Assembly: GCA_014607495.2 (NCBI GenBank)
Contig: CP053159.1
Location: forward strand, 751,501-815,500
Reading direction: 5' to 3'
Length of the DNA stretch: 64,000 nucleotides
Origin: Carposina sasakii
Lineage: Eukaryota; Arthropoda; Insecta; Lepidoptera; Carposinidae
Part shown: in pieces, positions 22,010-34,400 of the stretch
How the letters are laid out: every line of letters begins with the position of its first letter
Position numbering within the stretch: the first letter of the stretch is position 1
Program-made: the position numbers and the translations under genes
The notes under the pieces: model-generated
The model's database searches: none
Told to the model about the DNA's origin: nothing
The model's input: the letters and a program-made list of their open reading frames with translations, nothing else

Positions 22010-24082
22010 ATGATCCCTCTCGTGCTACTCGCGTGCCTCCTCGCAGCCTCCACCGCCACTAACTCAACCAAAGACACCCCTGAAGCATCTCTTACACAAA
22101 CTAACACAACCAAAGAAATATTGAAAGCGAGCGAAACTGCCGATCCTGGAAAAGTTGAAATTGTCAAACAAATACGCAGACTCAATGACGATGGATCGTA
22201 CACCATCGGATATGAAGCTGATGACGGAACCTTCAAGATCGAGAGTCGAGACGTGTTGGGCAACGTAAAGGGAACCTTCGGATATGTAGATAAGGATGGT
22301 GAAATCAAACGTGTGACATATTCCTCGTCTAGTGATAGTACTCCTACGCCTGTGGCAGTGACGTCCACCACCACCACGCCAAGCACACCGACAATGATAG
22401 TAAGGATGAACAAAACTGTGTCCTCAACTACGAGACGACCACTTGGCACAGTTGTTTATCCGACCAGGAGCAGCTCTACTACAAGAGGTACGTTCATTCA
22501 GCCTATACCACGTAGGAGAACGGTGGTCAGCTCAACCAGACCAGCTGATACTACAACCGAGAAACAAGCAGCTGAACCAACTACTAGCAACATTCTTAAT
22601 TTGTATAAACCCAAAGTAGAAGAAAGCGTTGTGATAACTCGATCCCAAATGTCCAAACCTACGGCGACTACCAAAGATGACCTGATTACGAGACAGACAA
22701 CAACAAAAGTGCCTCATACCATAAAACCAGTTTATGAAAATCAAGACGACAAAGAGCCTATGGCAGACCCGAACAAGGCTAACACAATTCGACGTGAGCT
22801 GACAGGTACAAGTCCCAACCCACACATGATAAACTTACGGCAGTCGGCTGGGGACGATTCCACCGATGTTTACGGTAGTCATTTATCACTCGGCACTGTA
22901 CGTCCTCTATTCACAACTACCACACAAAGACCTCGACTGGTTCCTATTCATTCATTAGTGGCAGCCCGTCAGAAAATACATCAGCAATACCAGGAAATAC
23001 CTATCCAGGATCAGGAGACTACTATTGAGGCAAGTACAGGTCGTGTATTCGACCATGAAAATGTTGTGACTTCAAATCCCGTGCCAGTTATACATATACC
23101 GCTACCTAGGGATCCTGATGATAGGTACCAGCAACCACTTTATACAAGACCAACTCCTGCTATTCATTTCCGTACACGTGAATATTTGAGAGACAATCCC
23201 GGTGCAGCTGTCCCCATTGGAAATCAGCGGCCCTTTCTCCAATATGAGCTCCAGAGTAACAAGGTACTGGAGCCGCAATACATAAAGGAATCCACTACAC
23301 CTCCGCAGACAAAAGGAACTGCCCCTGAAGCCGTTACAGTTTCGCCATACGAAGGAAGACCAGTGACCAGAATAATACCGGTGCCTGTGGATGAGAGGGG
23401 AGTGCCTTTACACGGGTACCAAACCAGATTTGTGAACCCTTATAGACCAACCCAGCCACCACCGGTTCTGTTTCAGCCTCGGTTCGAACCAGTTGAAAAC
23501 ATGCAATCAATCTCCACCCCAGTCAGTACTAGAGATCTAAAACGATTGCTTCAAATTCTGATTCTAAGGCAGAACCGCTTGCAATCTCTGATGGATCAGA
23601 TTGTAGCACCGGGGCCTCCGTATCAATCTTTATTCAGACATGAGCCTCAGTATGACTATAGATATCAGAACGAACGTCCTTATAGGGGAGAAGAGCAGTA
23701 TGACTACAGATATGAGCAGCCTCAGTACCAGCAGGCACGGCAGCAAGATCTATATGTGAACGCTCCCAACTACGAGAATGCTCAGTATGAGAGCCAGCGC
23801 TACGTTCCACGTCGAAGACTATACACTCGCCCTTATGATGCGACTGGATCTTCATCGAATCATTTGGATGAGGGTCCGGAGTACTTGCCTCCGGATATTC
23901 GAGAGGCTTTGCTGCTGAAGATGTTGATGTTGGCCATTAGTCCTGACTACATGCCGACGCCTGCGCCGCCCACCGAGCTCACCACCGCCTCACCCCCTAC
24001 TAGGAAGCAGGTCAGAAACGTGCAGATCCTCGGCGAGGAAGGCTCTATGGATGAAATGAAGAGAGCAATGCAAAGACACTAG
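22010..24082 (+). CDS. Gene B: single-exon R&R cuticular protein, 690 aa
   Basis: Secreted protein expected to bind chitin. Residues 1-17 (MIPLVLLACLLAASTAT) are a clear signal peptide encoded in the same exon. A single R&R region lies at about 59-105: NDDGSYTIGYEADDGTFKIE, a variable stretch, then GTFGYVDKDGEIKRVTYSS. It lacks the usual G(F/Y)QP end, so it is a shortened or divergent RR-1 form. The long remainder is rich in Thr, Ser and Pro (110-240), then Pro/Gln/Tyr. QYDYRY occurs twice near 545-570. A short hydrophobic piece (EALLLKMLMLAIS) lies near 635. No intron is visible, unlike the neighbouring genes. At 690 aa it is far longer than most R&R proteins. Its neighbour C is transcribed towards it. 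Confidence 0.9.
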   Translation: MIPLVLLACLLAASTATNSTKDTPEASLTQTNTTKEILKASETADPGKVEIVKQIRRLNDDGSYTIGYEADDGTFKIESRDVLGNVKGTFGYVDKDGEIKRVTYSSSSDSTPTPVAVTSTTTTPSTPTMIVRMNKTVSSTTRRPLGTVVYPTRSSSTTRGTFIQPIPRRRTVVSSTRPADTTTEKQAAEPTTSNILNLYKPKVEESVVITRSQMSKPTATTKDDLITRQTTTKVPHTIKPVYENQDDKEPMADPNKANTIRRELTGTSPNPHMINLRQSAGDDSTDVYGSHLSLGTVRPLFTTTTQRPRLVPIHSLVAARQKIHQQYQEIPIQDQETTIEASTGRVFDHENVVTSNPVPVIHIPLPRDPDDRYQQPLYTRPTPAIHFRTREYLRDNPGAAVPIGNQRPFLQYELQSNKVLEPQYIKESTTPPQTKGTAPEAVTVSPYEGRPVTRIIPVPVDERGVPLHGYQTRFVNPYRPTQPPPVLFQPRFEPVENMQSISTPVSTRDLKRLLQILILRQNRLQSLMDQIVAPGPPYQSLFRHEPQYDYRYQNERPYRGEEQYDYRYEQPQYQQARQQDLYVNAPNYENAQYESQRYVPRRRLYTRPYDATGSSSNHLDEGPEYLPPDIREALLLKMLMLAISPDYMPTPAPPTELTTASPPTRKQVRNVQILGEEGSMDEMKRAMQRH

Positions 24083-24382
24083 TATTTAATAACTTAGGTT
24101 AATTTATTACAGTGATGTTCACAAGTAGAATACTCAGTTACCTATGTAAATATTTTTTAAAGATTTTAAATATTTAAATAGATTTTTCTTTAATTGGTGT
24201 TTGTTTTATTATACTTTCCTATATAAAGTTTGTGCTGTTATAAAAGTTACTCGAGGCCTTAGGTATTTTGTAATAACTCACTCCATCTACTCCGAGATGC
24301 AATCGCAATAGTCATCTCAGGGACGTTCTATCAGGCAATGAGCCAGCAACTTGTCACTGAGTGTTTTTGGGATCTCCTTAAT
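24083..24382. other. 3' flank of gene B
   Basis: AT-rich, with no canonical AATAAA in the first 150 nt after the stop. From about 24290 a diverged dispersed repeat (gacgttctatcaggcaatgagccagc) begins, and the hAT-like element is inserted in it. Confidence 0.4.
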
Positions 24383-24853
24383 CAGTGACGGATTTACCAG
24401 CAGGCTGAGTAGGCTCGAGCCTAGGGAGGCAGATTTTGGGGGCGGCAAATTTGGGGAACGATTATTATTATTATTTTTTTTACCTCATAGAAATCAAAAA
24501 TATTTTTCTATGACGGTTTTCTGATGTCTTACAGATAGAAGTCTGCAACAAATTTTGTCGATGACTTTTCTCTCTCACTTGTCATTGCACATTCCGAGAG
24601 TAGCAAACTTCCATATTCTAGAGTAAAACAGCTAGTTCGCCGCCCCTCAAGCAGCGATCGGCCTCGCGCCTCTGCGCCCTTTGCCCACACTTCTTATGAG
24701 TGAAAAGAGCGCAATTATGCCCTATAATTATTTTACGTGCAATTTCAACGAAATTGTTGCATTGTAAAAATAATGTATGATATGACAATTGTTGAGGCAA
24801 GGGCGGCAAAAACTATTCAGCCTATACCTTGAAAATTTGTAAATCCGCCACTG
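24383..24853. mobile_element. hAT-like MITE with intact 8-bp target duplication
   Basis: The termini CAGTGACGGATTTA and TAAATCCGCCACTG are inverted repeats with one mismatch in 14. The 8-bp word tccttaat flanks both ends (24375-24382 and 24854-24861). An 8-bp duplication with CAGTG-type ends is characteristic of hAT transposons. At 471 bp and with no transposase frame, it is non-autonomous. Confidence 0.85.
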
Positions 24854-25799
24854 TCCTTAATGAACCTGCAGATCTGGCTACACCATTTAGAGACACAACA
24901 GTGTGCATAGAGTATGTATGTATATATAGGTATGTATTATATTTTGGCATCCTTTATAACCCGCTAACAACACTAAATTGACATTTAAACAGAAGATAAT
25001 CTAAAACGGAATTATAATGGCAGTTTACGACTAAACAATAGACAACCTTCACGGCTTGCACCCCCGAAGTATGCAAGCATGAAAATGTCGTAAGTAATCA
25101 CACAGATTTTCGTATGCATGTAGAAATTAAGCTTTTTGATGTTGACAGAATATGTTATGCCAGCTAGATTATTCCATAGAAAAAAGTAATTTTGCTGGTC
25201 GTTCAAGAATTTGAATTACGTTTTGTGTTTATGCTACGAGAACAGAGTGTGCTGATCCTAGTCCTGTGCTGATGCAATGCTTCACTAGAATACATCAGCT
25301 GTATCTCGTTTCGTGAATTATATAAGAGGTGACTAAGGAATTTAGAGGCGTTTTCTCAGATGATAAGCTAGCAACTTGTCACTGATCAGTCCAGAGGTCG
25401 GAATTAGGTAGAGTCATTTATGTACTTGCATCGAAATGTTGATATTAATGTGGACCTTCCCAGGATTTCTAATGGACAATCCCGTGTGGCCAACAATATT
25501 ACAAATAATTAATAATAAAACCCTCAGAGATGGACATATAAAACAAAGATAATTAACATAAAATTTCTGCTCTTTAAAATTAATACCGGAATTTGAGGCA
25601 TATCCACTTTATTCTTTCGCTGTATGAAATCAGTGCAAGTACATAAATGACGCTACCTAATTCCGACCTCTGCTGATCACGTGTCCCGGCTATGCTATAC
25701 GAGGCTGTGGTATCCCTCTTTCTTTTATGATCATACAGTTTTGGCTACCCCGTTATGGGAACACAGCCGTGTGTATATGTACTCGTATGTATGTAATCT

Positions 25800-26062
25800 A
25801 CTAGCCGCGTGGTGCCGGCAGAGTAGAGTTTGTACCATCCCACGCCTGCCCGTGGGTATCGTACGAGGCGATTAAGGGTTTCCGGAAGGCGGGCAGCAGC
25901 GCCTCCCTTGCTGACAACATAGTCCGAAAATTGCACTGCGGTCACCAACCCGCCTGCCCAGCGTGGTGACTATGGGCAAATCCCCCCTGTGGCAGTAGCC
26001 TTGTGGCATGCCCTGGGGGAGGCCTACGTCCAGCAGTGGACTGCAATAGGCTGAAGACGAAC
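25800..26062 (+). mobile_element. Non-autonomous element with RTE-like 3' end
   Basis: Nearly full-length copy. It begins agccgcgtggtgccggcaga, passes through gtgggtatcgtacgaggcga and ggtcaccaacccgcctgccc, and ends ccagcagtggactgcaatag then gctgaaga. A reversed shadow frame through it is not a gene. Confidence 0.8.
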
Positions 26063-26620
26063 GAATCTACTTGGAGACAATAATACTTTATCTTTCCAAT
26101 AATGATAAAAGTACATGATCAAAGTACAAATACAATAATATGATTATATTGTTATTTAGAGCAAAACATCGGCTACATACTCGTATTGACAAACATAACA
26201 ATCTATTATTAACTAAGATTACACCACTTACCTATATTGTTTGCAATGAATTGCATCGTTTAATATTGTCAGGGTTTTAATGATTAATCTTATAGACGAT
26301 TGCAATAATCGCTATTAATTTTTTAAGATTATGTTTTTCGACCGTTTTCTAACATTAGTATCTTAACGAAACTCGGATGGACGAGTGTCTAGGGCATGAT
26401 ATATTCCAATGTTATGTACGAGACGAGGGAGTAAAACCATTTGCTGCCATCTGGGTAAGTATGTTCTACGTTCCACCTTCTATTGGCGGACATGGGACAT
26501 GGCTTTCCATCCGGACCTTGTACCATGCTTACGATTACTTACGAATCAATTTCGTATACTCAAGATCTCCGTTATTTCTCTAAATCTTTCCCTCAAACTT
26601 GTGTGTCCATATAATGTGTG

Positions 26621-26965
26621 ATGATCTCCGACCGTATTTAGACGGACAAGGCGACCAATCTCTACGGAGATTGGCCAGGTACGCAGGAGATATTATAGTG
26701 CACAAGTGTGTGCGCAAACACAGATACACTCTCTATTCCCTCACTCTCATAGTCCGATGGGACGGAAAGCTGACACGACCGGAGAGAGATCAGGTGCAGG
26801 ACCAACGGTTTTACGTGCTTTCCGAGGCACGAGCTTAGTGACAATTTTACAACATTAAAATCTTTACATGAAATAAATTCATTGGTACAGGCCCGCGACT
26901 GGGTTCGAACTTACGCCTCCCGCTTGGAAGGTGCACGTCTTAACCACTGGGCTATCACTGTCCAT
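26621..26965 (-). mobile_element. tRNA-headed SINE
   Basis: On the minus strand the head reads tagcccagtggttaagacgt, then the B box ggttcgaacccagtcgcg-like (+ cgactgggttcgaactt). The body matches 20608-20905 and carries an extra piece (cacaagtgtgtgcgcaaaca) shared with 47628-47945. Confidence 0.8.
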
Positions 26966-28432
26966 ATAATGTGTACACTACCCCCGTCTAGCAAAAATAA
27001 TGTATATCTACGAAAAATGTTTAGACACCTTGCAAATTATCCAATAACAGTAGAATAAGATTGCAAAAGATACAATTCGAAGATTCCCGAAGCTCTCAAA
27101 GAAAAATGCATATTACAGAGGTGATTAGTCCACATCTATCCGATGATCTGCATAACATATTACACAATGCGCTGAGAACACACGTGTAAGGGGACTACCG
27201 CCTTTGTGCTGGGTGTCCCACGGCCTCTGTTTGCTAAAAACTGTAACAATAGTGCGTTATTATATTCGTTGTGCAACTGACAGCTGTTTACAGGTGTTTT
27301 TCTGGCGTTTGAAGGGCACTGTAAGCTTCTAGAAGCTTGCTATGGTACAAGAATATAAGCAACCTGTCATACTAGTGCCTTGAACCATCGATTTAAGAAC
27401 ATAAGCCACCCGATTCCGGCGTCTCTCAAACCACCAACTCTAAATTCGACGTAAATGTTCACATGTTGGTCGCTTGGTACCACAATTGGTGACGCAAAAC
27501 CTTTGGGATCTTTTGGACCTTTGTTTGGGATAAGATTTTTAGTTTTAAACTTTTTCAATATTTGTTTATGTATAAGAACAAGGTGAAAAGTTACATTTCC
27601 TAGCGAATAAGTCAGAGTATCATCTTAGTAACATGACGGATTTATTAATGACGTTTTTAGTGAGATATCTTATAAATATTATTATAGTAAAGGAGTTATT
27701 TTGTATACCGTCCATCGGGACAATGTTTATTACAAAACGTAACGTAACAAATGATAACGTAATGACATGGAAGCGCAACACTGGGCACTGGGCATTTTCT
27801 GTGTACCTCTATCAAGTTATACAGACCGGTAGACTCTAACTTACAACCAAGAACCCGAAGCATATAGTTTACAATATAAAAAAATTTCATACACATACAT
27901 GTACAAAAAATCACAAATCTTTCTGGAGGAGAGTAATCTTTCACGGATCTCCATTTACCACGGTCCTGCCTGACACAACTCTTTTGCTTCATCTACTTCA
28001 TGATATTCTTTATACACGCTCGTCGGTTTAGGGTACTTTTCACCTGACCTTTCTCTAGAATTTCTACAATTTGGCTAATGTCCAGCGTGGTATTCCTCTT
28101 CTAACCCTTCCATATGGAAGGGAGTATTCCCTCGAAATGAAATACCTTGCTGGCTGCATGTATTCATTCTCTCGCGTAAACTTTATTTATGCTTTTCAAG
28201 AATATAAAGGTACATATAAAATGCTTTGTCCTGAATTGACTGACGGATCAACACACAGCTTAAACCGCTGAGAGACCAGAAACTTGGAGGAGTGTCTGTT
28301 CTTAGACATAGGCACCCGATAAGAAAGGATTTATCGACATTCCCAGGGGAACTATTTTTTTTGACAGTCTTGGCTAGTCAAACATAAGTGCCGTAGTACA
28401 ATAGACAGGAAAATAATAACAAAACAGATTTT

Positions 28433-28438
28433 TAATTA
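28433..28438 (-). terminator. Possible polyadenylation signal of gene C
   Basis: ATTAAA on the minus strand, about 42 nt after the gene C stop. It is a common variant signal and the only candidate nearby. Confidence 0.35.
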
Positions 28439-28479
28439 ATATTATATTAAATTACTCTATAGGTATATACAAGCTTAAT

Positions 28480-31400
28480 CTAGTAGGACCCGAACGTGAT
28501 GTCATGTAGCGGTGCTGCTCCTCCTTGTGGTAAAGCATATTCTTTTAATAGTTGATCTAACATGGAGAAAGGCTGATTTTGGCTCTTAGGGAACTGAGCT
28601 GGTCCGGAGAACCTAGGCTGAGAGGGGGGGAAGTCCTGGTACTCGATGCCAGGCCTCTCGAAGGTCTGGGGAGGGGCTCTGAAGTCCTGCTTGGGTCGCT
28701 GCTGACGAGGCTGTTGTGGCGCTGGTTGGAAGAAGTTGTTTCCTTCTGGTGCTGGAGCGGCACCGGAGAAGAATTGGGGCTGGAAGTATTGATTAATGTA
28801 ATTTGAATAGTTGATATTATGAATGTAGTTTATATAAATATATAAATTGATATTTTTCTAAGTAGTTGATGCTGAGTAATCCGAAAGGTTAATAATTCAG
28901 GCGCGTACGTAAGAGTTATCGTCAGAATAATTAGACTTAATGGCGACTTGAATTTGACGGCCGATTGGTGCAGTTGGTAGTGGCCCTGACTGCAACGCCA
29001 TAGGTCCTGGGTTCGAATCCCGGTAGGTGCAAACATTGATGTGATGAATATCGATGTTTGTTTCCGAGTCATGGATGTTTATAAACTTATCTATGTATTT
29101 ATATACCGTTGCTTAGTACCCACGACACAAGACCTTAAGGATCTTAGTGTGGGATTAGGTCAATGTGTTGTGAAGTGTGTGAATGTGTGTGTGTGAATGA
29201 ACCCCATAATCCTATAGATTTTGCTATAATTTATATAAAGTGAACAATTTAATTACCTTAGGAGGCGCGGGCGCAGCTTGCGGCGCTGGCCTGAACTGCT
29301 GTTGTGGCTGAGGAGCAGGTCTGCAAATAGGTGGATAATTATTAAAAACATAATAATAAAATATTGCTTTCTCTCAGATATATATTTATATCTTTAGCTT
29401 TGAGGAACCGAATACATACATATATATTATCCCTTACGGGGTAGGCAGAGCACCAAGGGCCGATAGAACCACATGGTGCCACTTCTGACCAATTTTGAGG
29501 GTGTAGTTGAGATGTACAAGTTCGGTTAGTAGTGACAGGTGGTCAGCCCATCGCCTACAAAACACCAAGTATAGTATGCCCGGGAAGACAAGAAGCTGTA
29601 GTATTATAGGTTTTTTTTTCACTCCCAGAGCAGATTCTGATCACCTGAAGACTAGGAAAAGCAATCTCAAAAGATTGGGGCCTCGAAAAACGAAATCTAA
29701 GGAGAATAAAGTTGTAAGTCAGTTCTCCTTTATGACAAAACCAATACTATCTAAGCCTGCTGTAAAGTTTTCTGTCACCAACCTGTACTGCTGCTGAGGT
29801 TCAGGCCGGTACTCTTGGCGTGGCTGCGGGCGGTATTGCGGGCGGGGCGCGGGGCGGGGCGCGGGCGCGGGGGGCGGGAGACGCGTCTTCGTAGTCGTAG
29901 TCTATCTGCTGCTGAGGCTGGTATTGGGAGCGACCACCCTGGAAATGAGGAACTTTAAATAATGGGTGTTTTTCCACTTGACAACACGGTCACAACATGA
30001 CCGCGGCCACGGCACGACCCCGACCAGCCATATAAGTACGTTTCATCAAAAAGTTCTGTTGGATGATGGCGCTAGATACTGTGTGCTTGATTACATTATC
30101 TGTGTTAGTACGAGTATTATATAAAAACATTAGTCCCGAAATCCGGCTTAAAAGTTATTCTATGAGAGTCCGAGTAAATCCCAAATAGGCTCGCCCACCA
30201 ATCCTAAGGATACTACGGATATTGAAGTAACACATTACGAGTACTTATGTCATGTAGGTCTTATTCCTCTATGCTTGCTTATGTATAGGTATAATAATTA
30301 TAAAATGGTTTTTCGGAGAAGCAGTTATACAGGGTGTTTGTGACAGCCAGGCAAATACCGAGATACTGAACAAGTACCATCGTTTTGAATTATACGACAG
30401 TGTTATTACTCGCAGGTAATAAATTTTTGATTTGATTATACGCAATGTTTGCTTTCCGCGCCAATTATATCGGACGATTCTGTGACTAATTAAATGGGCT
30501 TATTGGTTATTGTGTGACACATTGCTGTTTTTTGGATCACTTGTGACTCTCCATTAGGGTTGATCAGGATTTTGAACTTTTTCTTGGTCATCATTTCAGT
30601 ATGTGCCTGGTTATGTAGCGGTGCCAACCGACTTAGTAAGTTACCTGAGATTTAGCTGGCCGTAGACCCTCATCGTTGGTGGACTCGTCCACTAAGGTAG
30701 GTGGCGCCACTGTGATGCCCTCACCGGCAGGTTGGAAGCCAAACTTGTTAGCTCCGTACTCCACCACTCGGACCTGGTAAATAAATTACATTAAGGTAGT
30801 ATTTTATTTCCTTTATAATAATTCGATTCAATTTATTTCCAGAAATTGTTTTGATTAATTAAGGCCGATTTTTCGATGTACGAAGTATAATGGGGCATTT
30901 ACACGAGGCCAATAGCGGAGACAATCCAGCAAGCCCAGGCAATAAGCCAATAAAAAAGCACTTAATTGAAAAGGCTGGCAGGTCAGTAGATGTGTAATTC
31001 ACACCTCTGCCCAACCTCTTTGGGGATAATGGGCGTGACTGTACGTATAATCTAGATTAATCTAGCTAAACATACCTTGCCAGTATCATCCTTGTACCCG
31101 TACTTCCCCTTGACCTCTCCCGTGGGGGACTTGGTCTCGATCTTGAAGGAGCCGTCAGCCGCCTCGTACCCGTACGTGTACGAGCCGTCCTCATTGTGCC
31201 TGGAATGCACGTTATGTTTCATTTATTACTGGTGCAAGCTTGGAAAGGCTAGAAGAAATTGTACTCCTACATTAAAATCCTTTCGCATGGATTTTAATGT
31301 AGGAGTACAATTTGTTCTGTATCCTCTGGCTGTGTGGTTCGATGATTAATCTCATAATGAAACCTCTTTGGGGGACAATGAGCGTGACTATAATATGTAG

Positions 31401-34400
31401 GTATACAGGGTGGAAGTGACAGCCAGGATAATATTGATATGGCGACTTCAGACCATGATTCTGAGGCGAAATTCACTGAAAATTTTCTCAGAAAAATTCC
31501 AAAGTTTGTTTAAGTGGGCCTTAAATGACGACTTAAAAACAAAATTTTAACCTATAAATGATTTTTAAAAAATGATCCCAAAAAGTTCAAAATACTGATC
31601 CACCCCAATGGAGAGTCACGAGTGATCCAAAAAACAGTAATGTATCACACAATAACCAATAAGCTCCTTTAACTACTCACAGGATCGACCGATACAATTG
31701 GCGCGGAAAGCAACCATTGCGGATAATTAAATTAAACATGCAACAAACTTAAAACAATGGTACTTGTTTAGTAGTTCAGTATTTGCCTGGCTGTCACATA
31801 CACACTGTTCGATTAATGTGATTTTACTACAATGAAGACTATTTTATTCCTGATAGTACTAAATTCTAAATTAGGAACATTTACTGTGAAGTTTCCGAGT
31901 ACGAGTATACCTACTTAGTGATATTTAAAAATGCGGGTCCTGTGCTGACGCGAAGCTTCACTTGAATACATCAGCTGCATCTCCTTCCGTGGATTTCATA
32001 AGAGTCGACTAAGAAATTCACTTGTCACTGGTCATTTAAATCTGATTATTCAGACTGACACTGGAATCATCACTTAGTATTTAATTAAGTATACCTACTT
32101 ATTGATCTGCTTAAGTATAGGCACGGGGGTGGCTCTCTCTATGTTTTTCGACGCTGAGGGGATGAAGCGCGCCGGCCGCTCCTCCGCGTACTGGGCGAGT
32201 GCGCAGGCGCACAGCGACAGAAATACCTGCAAAAGGTTGAATAGCAGTGAAAAATACTGAGGAGGTTGAATATGTTCTTTTTTATTTCTTATATATTTTT
32301 AGAATGGTGCAACAAGGAGTACTCATTGGAAACCACAGTTAAGCGTCTAACATTGCTGTTATTGGTGAGATATTTATTATTTGATTGGAACGTCGGTATT
32401 AATTATTTAAATACGATAAAGGTGCAAGTTTATTTTACCACGTACGACTTAAAATAAGCTGACAGGTGAAAAGTAGGTTTGTACTTATTTTACCTATATA
32501 TGCCTATCTGCTTTCGAAATAAATTTTATTAAGGGTATTGGGCTATTGTCGTAGTATTATGCTTAATATACCCCTTCTGTTGACTCTGTATATTATATAA
32601 CGTGATGTACATTATGAGGTATTATTCGAAATTATATACTTTCAGAAGTTGAAATAACAAAATATTGCCAAATTTTATGCACACGTTTATAATCAAACTG
32701 GCAATTCCTACCAATTTACCTCATTTGAATAAAGCCTTGTGCACATTGTTTTATCGTAGTTTTTGTATTGCAAAATCTACAGCTATTCCATAAAAAGTAA
32801 CTAGTTCAATTACAAAATAGCTGAGTGTTCGTGAAATACATCGGAGGCGCCCTTGACTCGGCAGAACTGACGGACTGTTACATAAAAACATTATTTATAG
32901 GAAAAACTACGGATAACTTTAAAAGTAGTTACTAAAGTAAGCGTTGGGATCTGTGGCGGGTGTATGGGGAATGTATCGGGGGGAGGGACGGTCTGTGCCC
33001 TTCTCATAACTGAAAATGTTTATGGATGATGGATGATAGATAAATTTGTAACAAAAGAGATGTCTAACTTTTATGCGTCTGGGATGGTCTGGTGTTCCAT
33101 TGTTGTCGATGAATAATAGGTGAAGCAAAAGTAAAAAAAGTTAGGTTAAAATTCGTTTGATAATGTAGTTTTATTTGAGTCTACCCATAAGGCATATGTG
33201 CTGACTCTTTATTTAACTTTAATCAAGGTTTAGCATTTACTACAAGTGGGCCTTACATCGTCACACATTGTGTGCTAGAAACTTTGTCTCCTACAAATTT
33301 CACCATCTGTGATGAAACTTTACGCATTGATAGCTTTGCGTGTCGATGTCGCTACATTTGCTATTTCTCTAGTATTTATCTATAGACTAGTTACCTATTA
33401 CGCGAATGTTGTTACATTAGTTATGTTGACATTTTGTTTTCATTTAACTAACAACGTGTGGGGAAGACTAACAGCCAATTTCTATAACTGATCTTGAGAG
33501 ATTTTTTGCATATCTCAGATTTAATCTTCAATTGTTTTCATACAAAATTTCAAATTAGGAATAAAAAAATCCGAAATTCTGTTTTATCTCTCGTATTGAA
33601 ATTGGCTATAACTTCAAAGAATTTAATCGAATCATATGAAAGTGTATACCCGCTTCCTACTCATATATGCGCAAATTACTCATTTTTTCTACGAATCGTA
33701 ACATTTACAGCCCGTTTTTCTTGTCGAAATACAATCCAGTTTTTGATTCAGGAAGAAACCTATATACTTTTGTTTTCATTACCAAAGGCTTAAGTTTAAA
33801 CTTTGAGAGTATGTAACCTTCGAAATTGATACTAATTTATCTTTCATTAGGTCATACAATTCAGCTAAAGCCTTCCGCTAGTACACACAAACCGACAAAT
33901 CGGAAAGTGGGCTATTTAGAGACCATGGCCCAACCCGCTCACTGGGCCTTAGAGTGACATATTTTTTTACGTTTTATAAAGTGCAAGTACATATTATATT
34001 ATCTCGACATCAATCGTATTTTAAATGCTTCGATAAGGATCAACTAAGCAACCCGCCCCGGTTTCGCACGGGTGCAACAATACATACAAACGTTCCTTTT
34101 GAATCACTCTATCTGTATAAAAAAAAACCGCTTGTCAAAATCCGTTGCGTAGTTTAAAAGATCCAAGCATAGGTACATAGGGACAGACAGACAGCGAGAA
34201 GCAACTTTGTTTTATAAATAGGTGTATATGTAATATAGCGTAAATATCTATCCTGACTGTCATCAAAGTATAGATACATCAGAACTATAGTGCGTTTCAC
34301 CGAATAGTTCCTCTGGATGAAAGCGTTAGTTACTACGTGTATGGTATTATCCGTGTCTTTGCATACAAAATACGATAAATATAGCCGCCATGTTGAATTT

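Larger units (their letters stand above)
24862..28432. other. Gap between convergent genes B and C; repeats, no gene seen
   Basis: Contains a dispersed repeat around 25250-25400 (gcttcactagaatacatcagc), another at 25675-25800, an RTE-tailed element (25800-26062) and a tRNA-headed SINE (26621-26965). The remainder, including 26980-28430, shows no coding pattern. Open frames of 60-98 codons there match nothing I recognise. Confidence 0.45.

Noticed and set aside
21817..22449. 210-codon open frame on the minus strand over the gene B start
   Set aside because: Antisense to the gene B signal peptide and R&R domain, and it covers the gene B TATA box and leader. No family pattern.
28960..29032. A possible tRNA gene
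   Set aside because: It has good A- and B-box words, but the arms do not pair as a full cloverleaf by eye and the sequence continues into a SINE body found again at 53322-53492.
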